Numbered from the stretch's first letter, positions 1 to 8,860 are shown. The stretch is 36,757 nucleotides of DNA from Desulfuromonadaceae bacterium (GCA_028687585.1 JAQTZV010000041.1:1-36757); one strand, 5' to 3'. The notes: a model not told the origin generated them from the sequence alone. A program made the numbers and translations.

Positions 1-183
1 GGAAAGAGTCAGACTGATTGCCCAGAGGGCTTTCAGAAAATTGTTGGCGGCTTCACCGCCGCTACCGGATATAAATTTGATGCCGGCAACAGGGTGAACT
101 TCAATCAACTGCGTTTTTTAGGATAATAACGGCACACAGGCCAGTAACGTTAAAAACAGTATAAATCCGACACGACGTATCAT
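1..183 (-). pseudogene. Branched-chain-type ABC permease (LivM-like) N-terminus with in-frame stop, partial
   Basis: The ATG (183-181) overlaps the livH stop codon as ATGA, the usual arrangement for a translationally coupled livM. It encodes a hydrophobic 21-residue stretch that looks like a first membrane helix (MIRRVGFILFLTLLACVPLL). It then meets TAA at 120-118. The same frame stays open for all 39 remaining codons to the window edge and contains a second hydrophobic segment (ALWAISLTLS), as expected for LivM helix 2. Possible readings are a permease gene broken by a nonsense change, a base-call error, or a short upstream peptide with the real start at the TTG at 108-106, which has no clear ribosome binding site. 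The gene continues outside the window, so family membership is inferred from position and hydrophobicity only. Confidence 0.4.
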
Positions 184-1217
184 TCTTCTTCCTCGTAGTG
201 AACGCTCGACAGGGAGCGCCACAGCAAAATTGGGATAACCACGGCAAAGACAATGGCATCCTTGTAGCCGCTAAACCAGAATGATGAGAATGACTCCAGA
301 AAGCCGACCATAAGTGCACCTAAAGCCGCCAGAGGATAACTGGCCATGCCACCGACTATCGCACCGACAAAGCCCTTGAGGCCGATCAGAAAGCCGGAAT
401 CATAATAAATAGTGGTAATCGGGCCGATCAGAACACCCGACAAGCAGCCCATGGCAGACGCCAACGCGAACGAAAACATGCCGGCGAGGTGCGGACTGAT
501 GCCGACCAGACGGGCGCCGTTGCGGTTGAACGCTACGGCCCTGAGCGCTTTGCCGTACAGCGTTTTATTGAAAAACCACGCCAGCAGCAAGATAAAAACA
601 ATGCAGATTGCATAGACCCAGAGACTCTGCCCGGAAACATTGAGCGTTCCAAACGTCAGGTGCGTATCGGAGAAGGGGGGCGTACGCACCCCTTCTGCGC
701 CAAAAAACAGCAACCCCAGCCCGACCATTACAAAGTGAACCGCTACCGCCGCGATCAGCAGCACCAGTATCGTTGCATCGGCGAGCGGCCGAAACGCCAC
801 CCGGTAGACCAGAGGCCCCATGGGAGTCACAATCAGCATGGCCAGCAGAATCTGCCAGCCGAGCGACAGATGCATCGGGAGACAAAACTTCACCAGGGCT
901 GCAATCAATACAGGAGGGATGATCGTCAGGGCAAGTGCAGCGGGCAGCTCTTTCCACGATCCAGACGACCACACCCTGAAGGTTTCAACCAGCGCAGCAA
1001 TACCGGCCAGTATCAGCAGAAGCCAGACCGTTCCGGGCATGGCTCCGCGCTGCAGGTACGCAAGAGTCAGCGCTCCGAAGGAGACGAACTCACCATGCGG
1101 TATTAAAATTACTCGAGTCACCCCGAATACAAGAATCAGCGCCACTGCAATGAGGAGATAAATCGCCCCGTTGGTCAGGCCGTCCTGAGCAAGTATCAAG
1201 AATATTGATAAATCCAT
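180..1217 (-). CDS. livH: ABC transporter permease, branched-chain amino acid (LivH) family
   Basis: Integral inner-membrane permease of the HAAT/Liv ABC family, 345 residues. The N-terminus reads GLTNGAIYLLIAVALILVFG followed by RVILIPHGEF, the classic LivH opening, and about eight to nine hydrophobic helices follow. The coupling-loop region around NKTLYGKALRAVAFN and the segment GFVGAIVGGMASYPLAALGA are also typical. It is somewhat longer than the usual 290-residue LivH because of an extra loop and helix region around residues 75-130. It lies 39 bp after the acyl-CoA ligase, with a GAGGGGA ribosome site. Liv systems in aromatic-degradation clusters often import aromatic or dicarboxylic acids rather than amino acids, which is the likely role here by context. 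No ATP-binding or Liv binding-protein gene is visible in the window. Confidence 0.85.
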   Translation of the reverse strand: MDLSIFLILAQDGLTNGAIYLLIAVALILVFGVTRVILIPHGEFVSFGALTLAYLQRGAMPGTVWLLLILAGIAALVETFRVWSSGSWKELPAALALTIIPPVLIAALVKFCLPMHLSLGWQILLAMLIVTPMGPLVYRVAFRPLADATILVLLIAAVAVHFVMVGLGLLFFGAEGVRTPPFSDTHLTFGTLNVSGQSLWVYAICIVFILLLAWFFNKTLYGKALRAVAFNRNGARLVGISPHLAGMFSFALASAMGCLSGVLIGPITTIYYDSGFLIGLKGFVGAIVGGMASYPLAALGALMVGFLESFSSFWFSGYKDAIVFAVVIPILLWRSLSSVHYEEEE

Positions 1218-1256
1218 GGATTCCCCTCGTTGATAAATAATCTGAATACTAGTGGG

Positions 1257-3173
1257 TTATACAAGCAGCACCTCCGGCCCCGGCTTAGCGGCATGCAGCA
1301 GTTCCACAAGGTTTTTCCGCCGATCCAGAACAGCTCTCTGATTGATGTACCCCTTATCGGTAATTTCATTGGCGTCGATGGAAGGGGGATCGGTCATGAG
1401 TAGGATCCGGACAATCATGGTGGATGACCCTACCTGCTTGCGGTTGTAGGCCCGCAACGTTTTCCTGAGATACGCGATAACCTCCCGGCTCCGAATCAGT
1501 TCCTCCAGAGAACGTACGCCCTCACTGTCACCGCATATTTCCCGACATCCCTGCACATTCGGCCAGGCGAGAATCCCGAGATACTCCCGATCATGTCCCG
1601 ATATCACGGCATCCTGTAATACGGGAGCTGCGGCGGCCAGTGTGTTCACACGCAAGGCCCCCACATGCACCCAGCTGCCGGTGCTGAGCTTGAAATCCTC
1701 GGCAACCCGGCCGTTGAAGGTAATCCCTTTGCCGGGATGAAGGGGGTCAGCGAATGCCCCGGCATCACCCATCCGGTAGAAACCGTCTGCATCAAACGCC
1801 TCTGCAGTCAGGTCGGGACGGTTCAGATAGCCAGGGGTTACAATAGGCCCTTTGACACGTAATTCGTACTTGCCGGCACAGGGAACCATCTTGAGGGTGA
1901 CACCCGGCAGCGGCAGTCCGATAACACCGGCCCTGTCGATGGCAAAGTGCGCGGAAGTGACCGCAGGAGCTGTCTCCGTCGCCCCCCATGAGGATGTCAT
2001 CGGCACTTTACGCCCTGTTGCCAGTAGAGAGACCGCTTCCAGTCGGAGCCAGAGATCCTGGGAGAGCGCTGCACCGGCATAAAAGATAAGCTGAAGCTTT
2101 TTGAAAAAGCTCTGCCGCAGGGTTTCATCCTGCTCAAGATGCGGAAGTAGCATGGCAAAACCGACCGGAACATTGAAGTAGATGGTCGGAGAGATTTCCG
2201 CAAGGTTCTGCACCGTTTTCTGCACCAGTGCCGGAAGCGGCTTCCCGCCATCAATGTACATGGTCCCCCCCTGTTTGAGGATCATGTTGAAATTGTGGTT
2301 TCCACCGAAGGTATGATTCCAGGGGAGCCAATCTACCATTATCGGCGGGGTAGTGTTCATGAACGGCCATACTTGAGCCATCATCTGCTGATTGGCACAG
2401 AGCATGTCGTGAGTATTGAGTACTCCCTTGGGGAGGCCGGTTGATCCGGAGGAAAAAAGTATTTTGGCGATGGTTGACGGCCCCACCTTGGCAAAGGCCT
2501 TCTCCACCTGTTCCGTGGCTGTCGTGGCAAGCAATTTCTCAAAGGAAGTCGCAATAATACCATCAGCCTGTCCTTCCTTAACCACCACCTCTACTCCGGT
2601 AAGATCCAGCGCGTTAAGCGCCCGCGAAAACATAATGCCGTTTTCTGCGTAGATCAGAGCCGGTCGTACCTCCGCATAAATGGCCTTGAGTTTGACAAAG
2701 TCATCACTCACCAGCGAGTAGGCAACTGAAATCGGCGCCACCGGAACTCCGGCGATGAATCCTCCAAGCAAGAGAAGGGCATGATTTATGGAGTTCCCGG
2801 AGAGGATCATGACCGGCCTGTCCGGCCCGAGCCCCCTGTCGAGCAGCGCCTGGGCAATGGCATCAACCAGATTGCCGGCATTGCCGTACTTCAGTGTGCG
2901 CCATGTTTCATCTTCACGTCGCTCCGCAAGGAATGTGCGATCAGGCGCTTCATGCGCCCAACGCCGCAACATCACGCCCAGATTTTTTTCATACGGCTTG
3001 AGCGGCATGGGGGAGCGGAGAAGAAAACCTCCATCCGGAGTTGATTCCACATTCACTTCGGCCGGTGCGAATTCTACCGGTGCAATGGCCTCGCTTTTTT
3101 CCACTGGAGAAGCCGCTTTTTTCGCCTGTTGTCGTGATTCCTGTTCGATTGGGACATCGTTAGCGTTTTTCAT
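1257..3173 (-). CDS. fcs: Feruloyl-CoA synthetase-like AMP-forming aryl-CoA ligase
   Basis: Cytosolic AMP-forming ligase of the ANL superfamily. It would convert an aromatic acid, ATP and CoA to the aryl-CoA, AMP and PPi. The phosphate-binding motif SSGSTGLPKG lies near residue 245, the second core motif SSWGATETAP near 405, and the hinge/adenine region with GDAGAFAD near 480. The motif VDWLPWNHTFGGNHNFN and the long C-terminal part match the feruloyl-CoA synthetase branch rather than benzoate or acetate ligases. An unusual polar N-terminal extension of about 45 residues precedes the conserved core. An ATG nine bases upstream (3182) is in frame, but the AAGGA ribosome site sits 8 bp before the ATG at 3173, so that start was chosen. 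The adjacent hydratase/dehydrogenase supports side-chain beta-oxidation of ferulate, coumarate or phenylpropionate; the exact substrate is not readable. Confidence 0.82.
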   Translation of the reverse strand: MKNANDVPIEQESRQQAKKAASPVEKSEAIAPVEFAPAEVNVESTPDGGFLLRSPMPLKPYEKNLGVMLRRWAHEAPDRTFLAERREDETWRTLKYGNAGNLVDAIAQALLDRGLGPDRPVMILSGNSINHALLLLGGFIAGVPVAPISVAYSLVSDDFVKLKAIYAEVRPALIYAENGIMFSRALNALDLTGVEVVVKEGQADGIIATSFEKLLATTATEQVEKAFAKVGPSTIAKILFSSGSTGLPKGVLNTHDMLCANQQMMAQVWPFMNTTPPIMVDWLPWNHTFGGNHNFNMILKQGGTMYIDGGKPLPALVQKTVQNLAEISPTIYFNVPVGFAMLLPHLEQDETLRQSFFKKLQLIFYAGAALSQDLWLRLEAVSLLATGRKVPMTSSWGATETAPAVTSAHFAIDRAGVIGLPLPGVTLKMVPCAGKYELRVKGPIVTPGYLNRPDLTAEAFDADGFYRMGDAGAFADPLHPGKGITFNGRVAEDFKLSTGSWVHVGALRVNTLAAAAPVLQDAVISGHDREYLGILAWPNVQGCREICGDSEGVRSLEELIRSREVIAYLRKTLRAYNRKQVGSSTMIVRILLMTDPPSIDANEITDKGYINQRAVLDRRKNLVELLHAAKPGPEVLLV

Positions 3174-3273
3174 CTTCTCCATCCTTTCTTTTATCTTGGC
3201 GCGGAACTGAGCAACCCGACTGCAACATAATATATATTTTTCTCTTGTGGAAGATTTACTGAGAAAGGCCGCT

Positions 3274-3342
3274 GAAAGTAGCTGGTGTAACCCGTGGTCA
3301 CAGCCGAATGGGAGACGGCCATGACCACGGTCGAAAGTAGCT
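3274..3342. repeat. Palindromic element bracketed by 10-bp direct repeats
   Basis: In the 246-base gap between the dehydrogenase/hydratase and ligase genes, perfect 9-bp arms (3292-3300 and 3322-3330, CCGTGGTCA/TGACCACGG) enclose an inner GCCG/CGGC stem. They form a strong hairpin on either strand. The hairpin is bracketed by identical 10-bp direct repeats GAAAGTAGCT at 3274-3283 and 3333-3342. It could be a miniature mobile or REP-like element with target duplications, or an RNA-processing hairpin within the operon. No T-run follows on the minus strand, so it is not a standard terminator. Confidence 0.5.
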
Positions 3343-3419
3343 TCCGTATCCGACGGTTACTACTTATCCTTACAAAATTACTGTTACATAAAAGCATTTT
3401 CAGCCTGCTCCAAAGAGCG

Positions 3420-5438
3420 CTACTTTTTAAAATCCGGTTTGCGCTTCTCCAGGAAAGCAAACACGCCTTCTTTGGGAGCATCGATACAGGAGATATCGCC
3501 GCTCCCCTGGTAATTAATTTCAAGAGCTGCCGCAAGTGAATCGGACGCAGCCGCCTGGTTTACCACACGGGCGACAATTGACAGCGCCTCTTTGCTCAGG
3601 GCCATTTTACCGGCAACCGGGTTTTCGGGAACCGTAAACTCGGTTATCTGCACCGGGCTGTCGGTGATGCGTGGCACGTTGCCAACCAGCTTGTTGACTT
3701 CGGCGATGGCGGCGTCGATCATTTCAATGTAGCCGTTGGTGACCTGCTTGACGATGCCGATCTCTTGAGCCTCTTTGACGGTCAGGCGTTTAGCTTCGCC
3801 GATCATGGCGTTGAAGGTCGCGGAAGCATGTGGCCACTTGCGATAGGGGATGACGGCCCCTCCCATGCCGGGCAGGATGCCGAGGGTGATCTCGGGAAGC
3901 TGGAAGAAGGCGCCTGAATCGGCTACCAGACCGTGGCATCTGAGAGCAACTTCTACGCCGCCCCCCATGGCCAGGCCGTTGACTGCAGCGACGACCGGCT
4001 TGTCCATCTGATCCATGAAATGCAGGACTTCGGAGTTGCCGCGGGCCAGATTTACACCGGCGGTATGGTTGTCGATGGTAGCAATGAAACCGTTGATGTC
4101 GGCACCGGCGCAGAAGGCTTTGGTGCCGTAGCCGGTGATGATGAAGCCTTTGACGGAGGGGTCACTGGCGCCTTTTTTCAGCTCAATCAGGATTTCGTTA
4201 CAGGTGCCGCCGCCGAGCGAGTTGGCGGCCTGCGGACGGCGAATGGTGATGATCCGTACTCCATCCTTATCATCGACGAGAATGTCACGGGGGAAATCCA
4301 GATAGTCGGCGATCGGTTTTTTCGGTTGCGGAAAGCCGGGGCGCTCTTTGGCGAATGCAGCCATAATGCGCTCTACTTCACGTTCACCCATCTCCTCCAT
4401 GATGTCAAAGACCCCTTTTTTGAAGCCAAGGGCGATCAGGCTGCCGAAGTTGAGGTCTTCGCGAGTACCGATATTCCGGTCGGCGATATCGAAACATTGG
4501 GAGAAGACGAGGCCGATCATACGATCGCGGATCCATTCTCTGAGATTATCAGGGACATCGATTTTGGTCCCCGGTTTGGCGACATTCCATTTATCGACGG
4601 AGAGCAGGATCGGAGATGGAGCATAACAGGCGCGCTCTGCGGTACGACGGACCTGGGATTCATATGTGATCGGGTTGCCGCCGGCCATGTTGAGGACGAA
4701 AAAGGGGCCGGCACCGACCCACTCCTCACAAACGGAGTCAACCTGATAGGTGGTGGCTTTGTCCACCAGGTAGGCGGCTTCGTTGGTCCAGTTCTCAAAA
4801 ACGCGGTTGAGCAGAAAAGAGAAGACGTTGTCGGTGACGACCGGAGCTTTGCCGGTGTTGGCGAAAAACCAGATCAGGTAGTTGAGGAGTTCCCGGCTGG
4901 CGCCGTCCCAGTTGATGACTTCAACGGCCATGCTGCGCCAGGCCGGAGCAAAGAAGTGGGTGATAGTGGAGCGTTCGGGGTGCTTCATGCCGCTGAAGAT
5001 CTGCTGGGCCGGGATGCCGCTGGTGTTGGAGGTAAGAACGCATTTCTCGTCGACTATCTCTTCCAGGGTGGCGAATATCTTCCGTTTCAGGGGGAGGCTT
5101 TCGGTGGCGGCTTCGATCACAAGGCCGCAGTTTTTGAGCTGGCTGTAATCGGTGGTGTAGACGATGTTGCCAAGGATCTGATCGGCCTGTTCCTGAGTCA
5201 TCTTTTTGCGGTCGAGCCCTTTCTGGGCATAGGACTGGAAGCGTTTTTCGGCTTTTTTGAGCGGTTCCTCAGCGACATCCACCAGATAGAGCTTTTTGTC
5301 CGGCGCACCGGTTCTCAGATAGTACGCGATATCCGGGCCGATATGTCCGGCGCCGATAACGGCCATTTCATCAGGTATTGCCCGGTCGGTCTGTACCAAA
5401 TAGGGGTTGAAGTAGGATGGGTAGAGTTTCTTTTCCAT
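3420..5438 (-). CDS. 3-hydroxyacyl-CoA dehydrogenase / enoyl-CoA hydratase fusion protein
   Basis: Bifunctional cytosolic beta-oxidation enzyme, 672 residues, with the dehydrogenase first and the hydratase last. This is the reverse of FadB/FadJ order. The dehydrogenase Rossmann motif GAGHIG is at residues 29-34 and the catalytic-type histidine is His161 in THFFAP. The C-terminal crotonase domain begins near residue 385. It has an oxyanion-hole segment AFCAGADING near 441-450 and both catalytic glutamates, Glu496 in GGGVE and Glu516 in QLPEITLG, so both halves look active. It would hydrate an aryl-enoyl-CoA and oxidise the 3-hydroxyacyl-CoA with NAD. The gene lies between the ligase and a DUF3237 gene; a thiolase for the last step is not in the window. 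An AAGGAG site lies about 11 bp before the ATG. Confidence 0.88.
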   Translation of the reverse strand: MEKKLYPSYFNPYLVQTDRAIPDEMAVIGAGHIGPDIAYYLRTGAPDKKLYLVDVAEEPLKKAEKRFQSYAQKGLDRKKMTQEQADQILGNIVYTTDYSQLKNCGLVIEAATESLPLKRKIFATLEEIVDEKCVLTSNTSGIPAQQIFSGMKHPERSTITHFFAPAWRSMAVEVINWDGASRELLNYLIWFFANTGKAPVVTDNVFSFLLNRVFENWTNEAAYLVDKATTYQVDSVCEEWVGAGPFFVLNMAGGNPITYESQVRRTAERACYAPSPILLSVDKWNVAKPGTKIDVPDNLREWIRDRMIGLVFSQCFDIADRNIGTREDLNFGSLIALGFKKGVFDIMEEMGEREVERIMAAFAKERPGFPQPKKPIADYLDFPRDILVDDKDGVRIITIRRPQAANSLGGGTCNEILIELKKGASDPSVKGFIITGYGTKAFCAGADINGFIATIDNHTAGVNLARGNSEVLHFMDQMDKPVVAAVNGLAMGGGVEVALRCHGLVADSGAFFQLPEITLGILPGMGGAVIPYRKWPHASATFNAMIGEAKRLTVKEAQEIGIVKQVTNGYIEMIDAAIAEVNKLVGNVPRITDSPVQITEFTVPENPVAGKMALSKEALSIVARVVNQAAASDSLAAALEINYQGSGDISCIDAPKEGVFAFLEKRKPDFKK

Positions 5439-5482
5439 TGTGACTGTTTCTCCTTGTTGTTAATTTTTTTGAATAATCCAGA

Positions 5483-5959
5483 TTATTTCAGCAAATATGC
5501 GTCATAAACAACTTCTCTGCCGAGACGCATGGCACACCCGACACCGACATGGCGATTAAGGTACTCATATTTTTTGGCGCCGGTTTCAAACTGCATGGTG
5601 ATCCTGAAATGATACTGCGCCGGATCGACTGACTCTCCCTGCGCGACTCTCTCCATGACTTCAGGAGGACCAAAACGAAAACCTTTTGTCTGCAGATAGA
5701 CATACTGGTCGTCATCGGTCTGCAGCAGGTATCTGGTGTCAATAATCGCGACCCCATCCTGCGTCACAACCTGCCAGTCGGCACCACTATCAAGTATTTT
5801 CCCCCTGAAAGCCGGTCCTTCGAACGTGCCGCCGGTAATGGGGATAATGCGGCGTCTACCGAGATTTGAGGTCTCCCCCAGTTCCCATACCGGTGCTGTC
5901 AACTCAACATGCAGTCGCCCCAGATACTCCAGGACCGGCTTTGGAGGTTCGAATAGCAT
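5483..5959 (-). CDS. DUF3237 family protein
   Basis: A 158-residue cytosolic protein with the DUF3237/UPF0311 signature: RRRIIPITGGTFEGP near residue 35, GADWQVV near 60, RYLLQTDDDQYVYLQ near 75 and a C-terminal YEYLNRHVGVG. The family is a small beta-barrel-like fold found often in aromatic and lipid catabolic operons. No biochemical function is established to my knowledge. It starts only a few bases after the binding-protein stop codon, so the two are probably translationally coupled. No signal peptide is seen. A role as a binding or accessory protein for a pathway acyl-CoA or phenolic intermediate is a guess from context. Confidence 0.8.
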   Translation of the reverse strand: MLFEPPKPVLEYLGRLHVELTAPVWELGETSNLGRRRIIPITGGTFEGPAFRGKILDSGADWQVVTQDGVAIIDTRYLLQTDDDQYVYLQTKGFRFGPPEVMERVAQGESVDPAQYHFRITMQFETGAKKYEYLNRHVGVGCAMRLGREVVYDAYLLK

Positions 5960-5962
5960 ATG

Positions 5963-7003
5963 TTAATCGTTGTACTTTTTCAGCAGGGCTTTGGCGTCAT
6001 TTATCAGCGCCTGGCCGTTGCCCCCCTTGGCAGCAACCTCCTTCATCCACTCGTCATCTACCGTTTCCGTCGCCTTTACCCACCGTTTGTATTCAGCATC
6101 GGTCAGATAATTGATGGTGTTGTGGCGATCCTGCGCAATTTTACGTGCCGGAGGCTGGAAACTGTCCCATAGCTTGCCGGCCAGTCTGGACGCTTCGCGA
6201 CCGCTGTTATTATCGATGACTTTCTTCAGTTCGGGAGAAAGGCTGTCATACTTGGCCTGGTTCATGGCAAAAACTAAAAACGTATTGGAGACGGTTGCAT
6301 GTCCTGGTCCGGTTTCTGTGTGGGTCTTACAGATCTCCTGCATTTTGAGACCGGTCATCGCCTCCCAGGGGAGGCTCGCACCATCGACAACGCTCTTGGA
6401 TACCGCTTCCGGCACAGAAGGTGCCGGCATCTGCACCGGAACCGCTCCGAGCGCGGCCAGCGCCTTGGAGCCGATACGACCGGGTGCACGAACCTTCAAA
6501 CCTTTGAGCTCTTCAAGATTTTTGACTGACTTCTTTCCAAAATGGAGGGGAGCGCCGTCGTGCATATGGGTGACGATCAGCTTGGTCCCCTTGAACTCGT
6601 CCAGAGAATTTTTCTGGATGTAGTCCCATAGTGCCGGACTAGCAGTTTCCGCTTTTTTAACCATAAACGGCAGTTCAAATACCTCCGTCTTGGTGAAGCG
6701 ACCCGCCTGGTATGCAGGAGCTGTCCAGACGATATCAGCAACCCCGTCACGTGCCTGATCAAAAAGCTGAGCCGGTGTACCACCCAGCTGCATGGAAGGA
6801 TAATACTGGCATTTGAGTTTGCCGCCAGATTCCTTGTTGATCTTGTCGCACCACGGAATGACAAATTTTTGCTGCGTGTTGGAGCTTGAAGGCATGAAGT
6901 GGGCTATCTTGAGCGTCACCACGTCCTGAGCGGCACCTGCTCCGCCGGATCCGCTTGTGATTATTGCTGCAACTGCAATCATTATTGATTTGGTCAGTTT
7001 CAT
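5963..7003 (-). CDS. TRAP transporter solute-binding protein, DctP family
   Basis: Periplasmic binding protein of 346 residues with a Sec-type signal peptide (positively charged start, hydrophobic core, cleavage expected near AGAAQ at about residue 25). The DctP fold is recognised from VVTLKIAHFMP, the mid-region FELPFMV, and GLKVRAPG. The arginine of GLKVRAPG is the residue that normally binds the carboxylate of the ligand in this family, so the ligand is probably an organic or aromatic acid. No DctQ or DctM membrane gene is near it in the window. Instead a Liv-type permease sits downstream in the same operon. It may work with a distant TRAP permease or act as a receptor. A GGGAGG site lies 9 bp before the ATG. 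Confidence 0.88.
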   Translation of the reverse strand: MKLTKSIMIAVAAIITSGSGGAGAAQDVVTLKIAHFMPSSSNTQQKFVIPWCDKINKESGGKLKCQYYPSMQLGGTPAQLFDQARDGVADIVWTAPAYQAGRFTKTEVFELPFMVKKAETASPALWDYIQKNSLDEFKGTKLIVTHMHDGAPLHFGKKSVKNLEELKGLKVRAPGRIGSKALAALGAVPVQMPAPSVPEAVSKSVVDGASLPWEAMTGLKMQEICKTHTETGPGHATVSNTFLVFAMNQAKYDSLSPELKKVIDNNSGREASRLAGKLWDSFQPPARKIAQDRHNTINYLTDAEYKRWVKATETVDDEWMKEVAAKGGNGQALINDAKALLKKYND

Positions 7004-7058
7004 AACAGTTTTCCTCCCGTTTTGTTTTATGGTGGTTTATCGATCTAAAAATCTGTTC

Positions 7059-8630
7059 CTAATCCCAATTATCTACCTTCATGGTGCCATGTTGTTTGAG
7101 ATGACTGTGCATCTTGAATACTTTTTCCAGCAGCTGCGGCTCATGAGCGCCGCCGACCGCCAGACATTCCTTTAGGGCCCGATCATAATAATCCTGCAGA
7201 ATCGGCTTGTAGTCCGGGTGCGCACAGTTATTGATTATGCATTTTGCTCTCTGCCGGGGGGCCAGACCACGCAGATCGGCAAGCCCCTGCTCCGTCACCA
7301 GCACGTCCATATCATGCTCGGTATGGTCAACATGGGTCACCATCGGCAGGACACAACTGACTCCGTCCGGATCTGTTTTTGAAGGGCGGGTCGAGGGTGT
7401 GTGCATGATGGAGAGATAGGCGTTGCGCATAAAATCACCGGATCCGCCGATACCGTTGATAATGCGTGAACCGTTGACGATCGATGAATTGACATGGCCG
7501 TAGATATCGAACTCGATGGGAGTATTCATGGCGATCAACCCGAGGCGACGAATCGGCTCGGCATGGTTGGATATCTGCTGTGGTCGCAGTAAAATCTTGT
7601 CTTTATACTGTTCCCAGTTGGCAAACAGACGATTGATCGCCTGTTCCGAGAAAGCGAAGGAGGCGGCAGAAACAAAATCGAGTTTGCCCGAATCGAACAG
7701 ATCAAGCAGAATGTCCTGAAACACCTCCGTCCAAACGGTCAGATTTTTGAAGGGGCTGTTGATCAATCCTCCGAAAACGGCATTGGCTATTGTTCCGACT
7801 CCCGACTGCAACGGCAGAAGATTGGCAGGCAGCCGCCCCTGCTTTACCTCGAATTTGAGGAAATCGACAATGTGAGCGGCAATCTGTTCTGATTTTTTAT
7901 CATTCGGACCATACAGCCGCCCGAGAGGTGGCTTGCGCGATTCGATAATGGCAACGATCTTGTTCGGATCGCAGGGAATGCTGTTGGTACCGATACGGTC
8001 ATAGACATTTTGAATCGGGTAGACTTTTTTGTTAGGAGGAAGGTCCACGCCGAGGCAGTCGTGAACACCCTCCAGCGAAGGGATGCCGGTATTTATTTCT
8101 ATAATTATTTTTTCCGCCCGCTCAATGATCTGCGGGGTGATGCCGATGGAGAGCGTCGGCACAATGGCGCCCTCCTCCGTGATGCAGCTGGCTTCCACTA
8201 CGGCTATATCTATCTTGCCACCGTTTTCCAGTGTATAAAAACCGTAACCGAAATCCTGGGCATACATGCCGAGGTGGCGGTCACCAAAATTTATTTCAGC
8301 CTTATTGATCGCTTTCCGGATTGAATCTCCCTGCTGATGCGGCCAGCGACGGTCCACCATGCCAAGCTCTGCCCAACGGTCATCAACATCAATACCGATA
8401 GATGCGCCGGTAAAAACATTGAAGCGCAGCTTTCCCTGCAAACCATTCTTCTCAACGTAATCGGCCAGCGCGTCCGGCACCGTTTTAGGGTTTCCCTCGG
8501 CAAAACCGGAAAAGCCAAGATACATGCCGTCCCTGAACAGGGGAATAGCGGCATCTGCCTTCGATATTTTTGCATGGAGGTCAGAGCACCTGATTCTCTT
8601 CTTCAGTTCGGCATCACACATAACTGTCAT
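7059..8630 (-). CDS. Acetyl-CoA hydrolase / succinyl-CoA:acetate-type CoA-transferase
   Basis: A 523-residue class I CoA-transferase of the Cat1/Ach1 family. It moves CoA between an acyl-CoA and a free acid through a glutamyl-CoA intermediate. The conserved core TEVFQD supplies the presumptive catalytic glutamate, and a glycine-rich segment GIGGSGDF sits in the C-terminal domain. Related proteins in Geobacter interconvert acetyl-CoA and succinyl-CoA. Here, as first gene of the minus-strand operon, it could activate an aromatic or short-chain acid without ATP, or recycle CoA from the acetyl-CoA released in side-chain removal. The ATG at 8630 has AGGAG 10 bp upstream; an in-frame ATG three codons later is less well placed. 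It is the promoter-proximal gene behind a sigma-54 element. Confidence 0.85.
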   Translation of the reverse strand: MTVMCDAELKKRIRCSDLHAKISKADAAIPLFRDGMYLGFSGFAEGNPKTVPDALADYVEKNGLQGKLRFNVFTGASIGIDVDDRWAELGMVDRRWPHQQGDSIRKAINKAEINFGDRHLGMYAQDFGYGFYTLENGGKIDIAVVEASCITEEGAIVPTLSIGITPQIIERAEKIIIEINTGIPSLEGVHDCLGVDLPPNKKVYPIQNVYDRIGTNSIPCDPNKIVAIIESRKPPLGRLYGPNDKKSEQIAAHIVDFLKFEVKQGRLPANLLPLQSGVGTIANAVFGGLINSPFKNLTVWTEVFQDILLDLFDSGKLDFVSAASFAFSEQAINRLFANWEQYKDKILLRPQQISNHAEPIRRLGLIAMNTPIEFDIYGHVNSSIVNGSRIINGIGGSGDFMRNAYLSIMHTPSTRPSKTDPDGVSCVLPMVTHVDHTEHDMDVLVTEQGLADLRGLAPRQRAKCIINNCAHPDYKPILQDYYDRALKECLAVGGAHEPQLLEKVFKMHSHLKQHGTMKVDNWD

Positions 8631-8708
8631 TTAAGAGGATCTCCTTTTATAGATATTTTTTGACGATGAATCCCGTCGGCATAAGAGGCTGTCAGGAGTC
8701 ACATTATC

Positions 8709-8755
8709 TATAAAAGCGTTTTGCAAATTAGGTGCCCATTACATATAAAAGCGTT
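8709..8755. repeat. Direct repeat flanking the -24/-12 element
   Basis: The 12-mer TATAAAAGCGTT occurs at 8709-8720 and 8744-8755, 35 bp apart. The copies sit immediately on either side of the minus-strand sigma-54 element. The first copy covers the expected transcription start and the second lies just upstream of -24. It may be a regulator or IHF-type contact site, or only AT-rich similarity. Confidence 0.4.
8723..8737 (-). promoter_or_regulatory. Sigma-54 (-24/-12) promoter for the minus-strand operon
   Basis: Read on the minus strand, the element is GGGCACC, four bases, TTGC. It matches the consensus TGGCACG-N4-TTGC at nearly every position with the required GG-to-GC spacing. The predicted start is about 12 bp downstream, near 8711, leaving a leader of about 80 nt before the CoA-transferase. 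Confidence 0.7.
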
Positions 8756-8844
8756 ATAATCATGATAACATACTTATAACATTGATGTTTTAATACTATA
8801 AAATATTTCTAAATTTTCTGCCATCAGTCAGCATAGCGTTTATA

Positions 8845-8860
8845 TACGATATATCGTACC
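8845..8860. promoter_or_regulatory. Palindromic operator copy 1
   Basis: Contains a perfect 14-bp palindrome TACGATATATCGTA (8845-8858). It shares the core ACGAYATATCGT with two further copies at 8947 and 8967. It lies about 110-125 bp upstream of the minus-strand -24/-12 element, a typical activator-site distance. Confidence 0.5.

Noticed and set aside
3301..3330. GGGAGACGGCC resembling a cobalamin riboswitch B12 box
   Set aside because: The rest of the cobalamin aptamer is absent and the match is on the strand opposite to the genes. The palindrome explains the sequence better.
3933..5507. Long 524-codon open frame on the plus strand
   Set aside because: It is antisense to the dehydrogenase/hydratase fusion, whose domains and catalytic residues are clear. 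The plus-strand translation has no recognisable domain and is an effect of codon bias.
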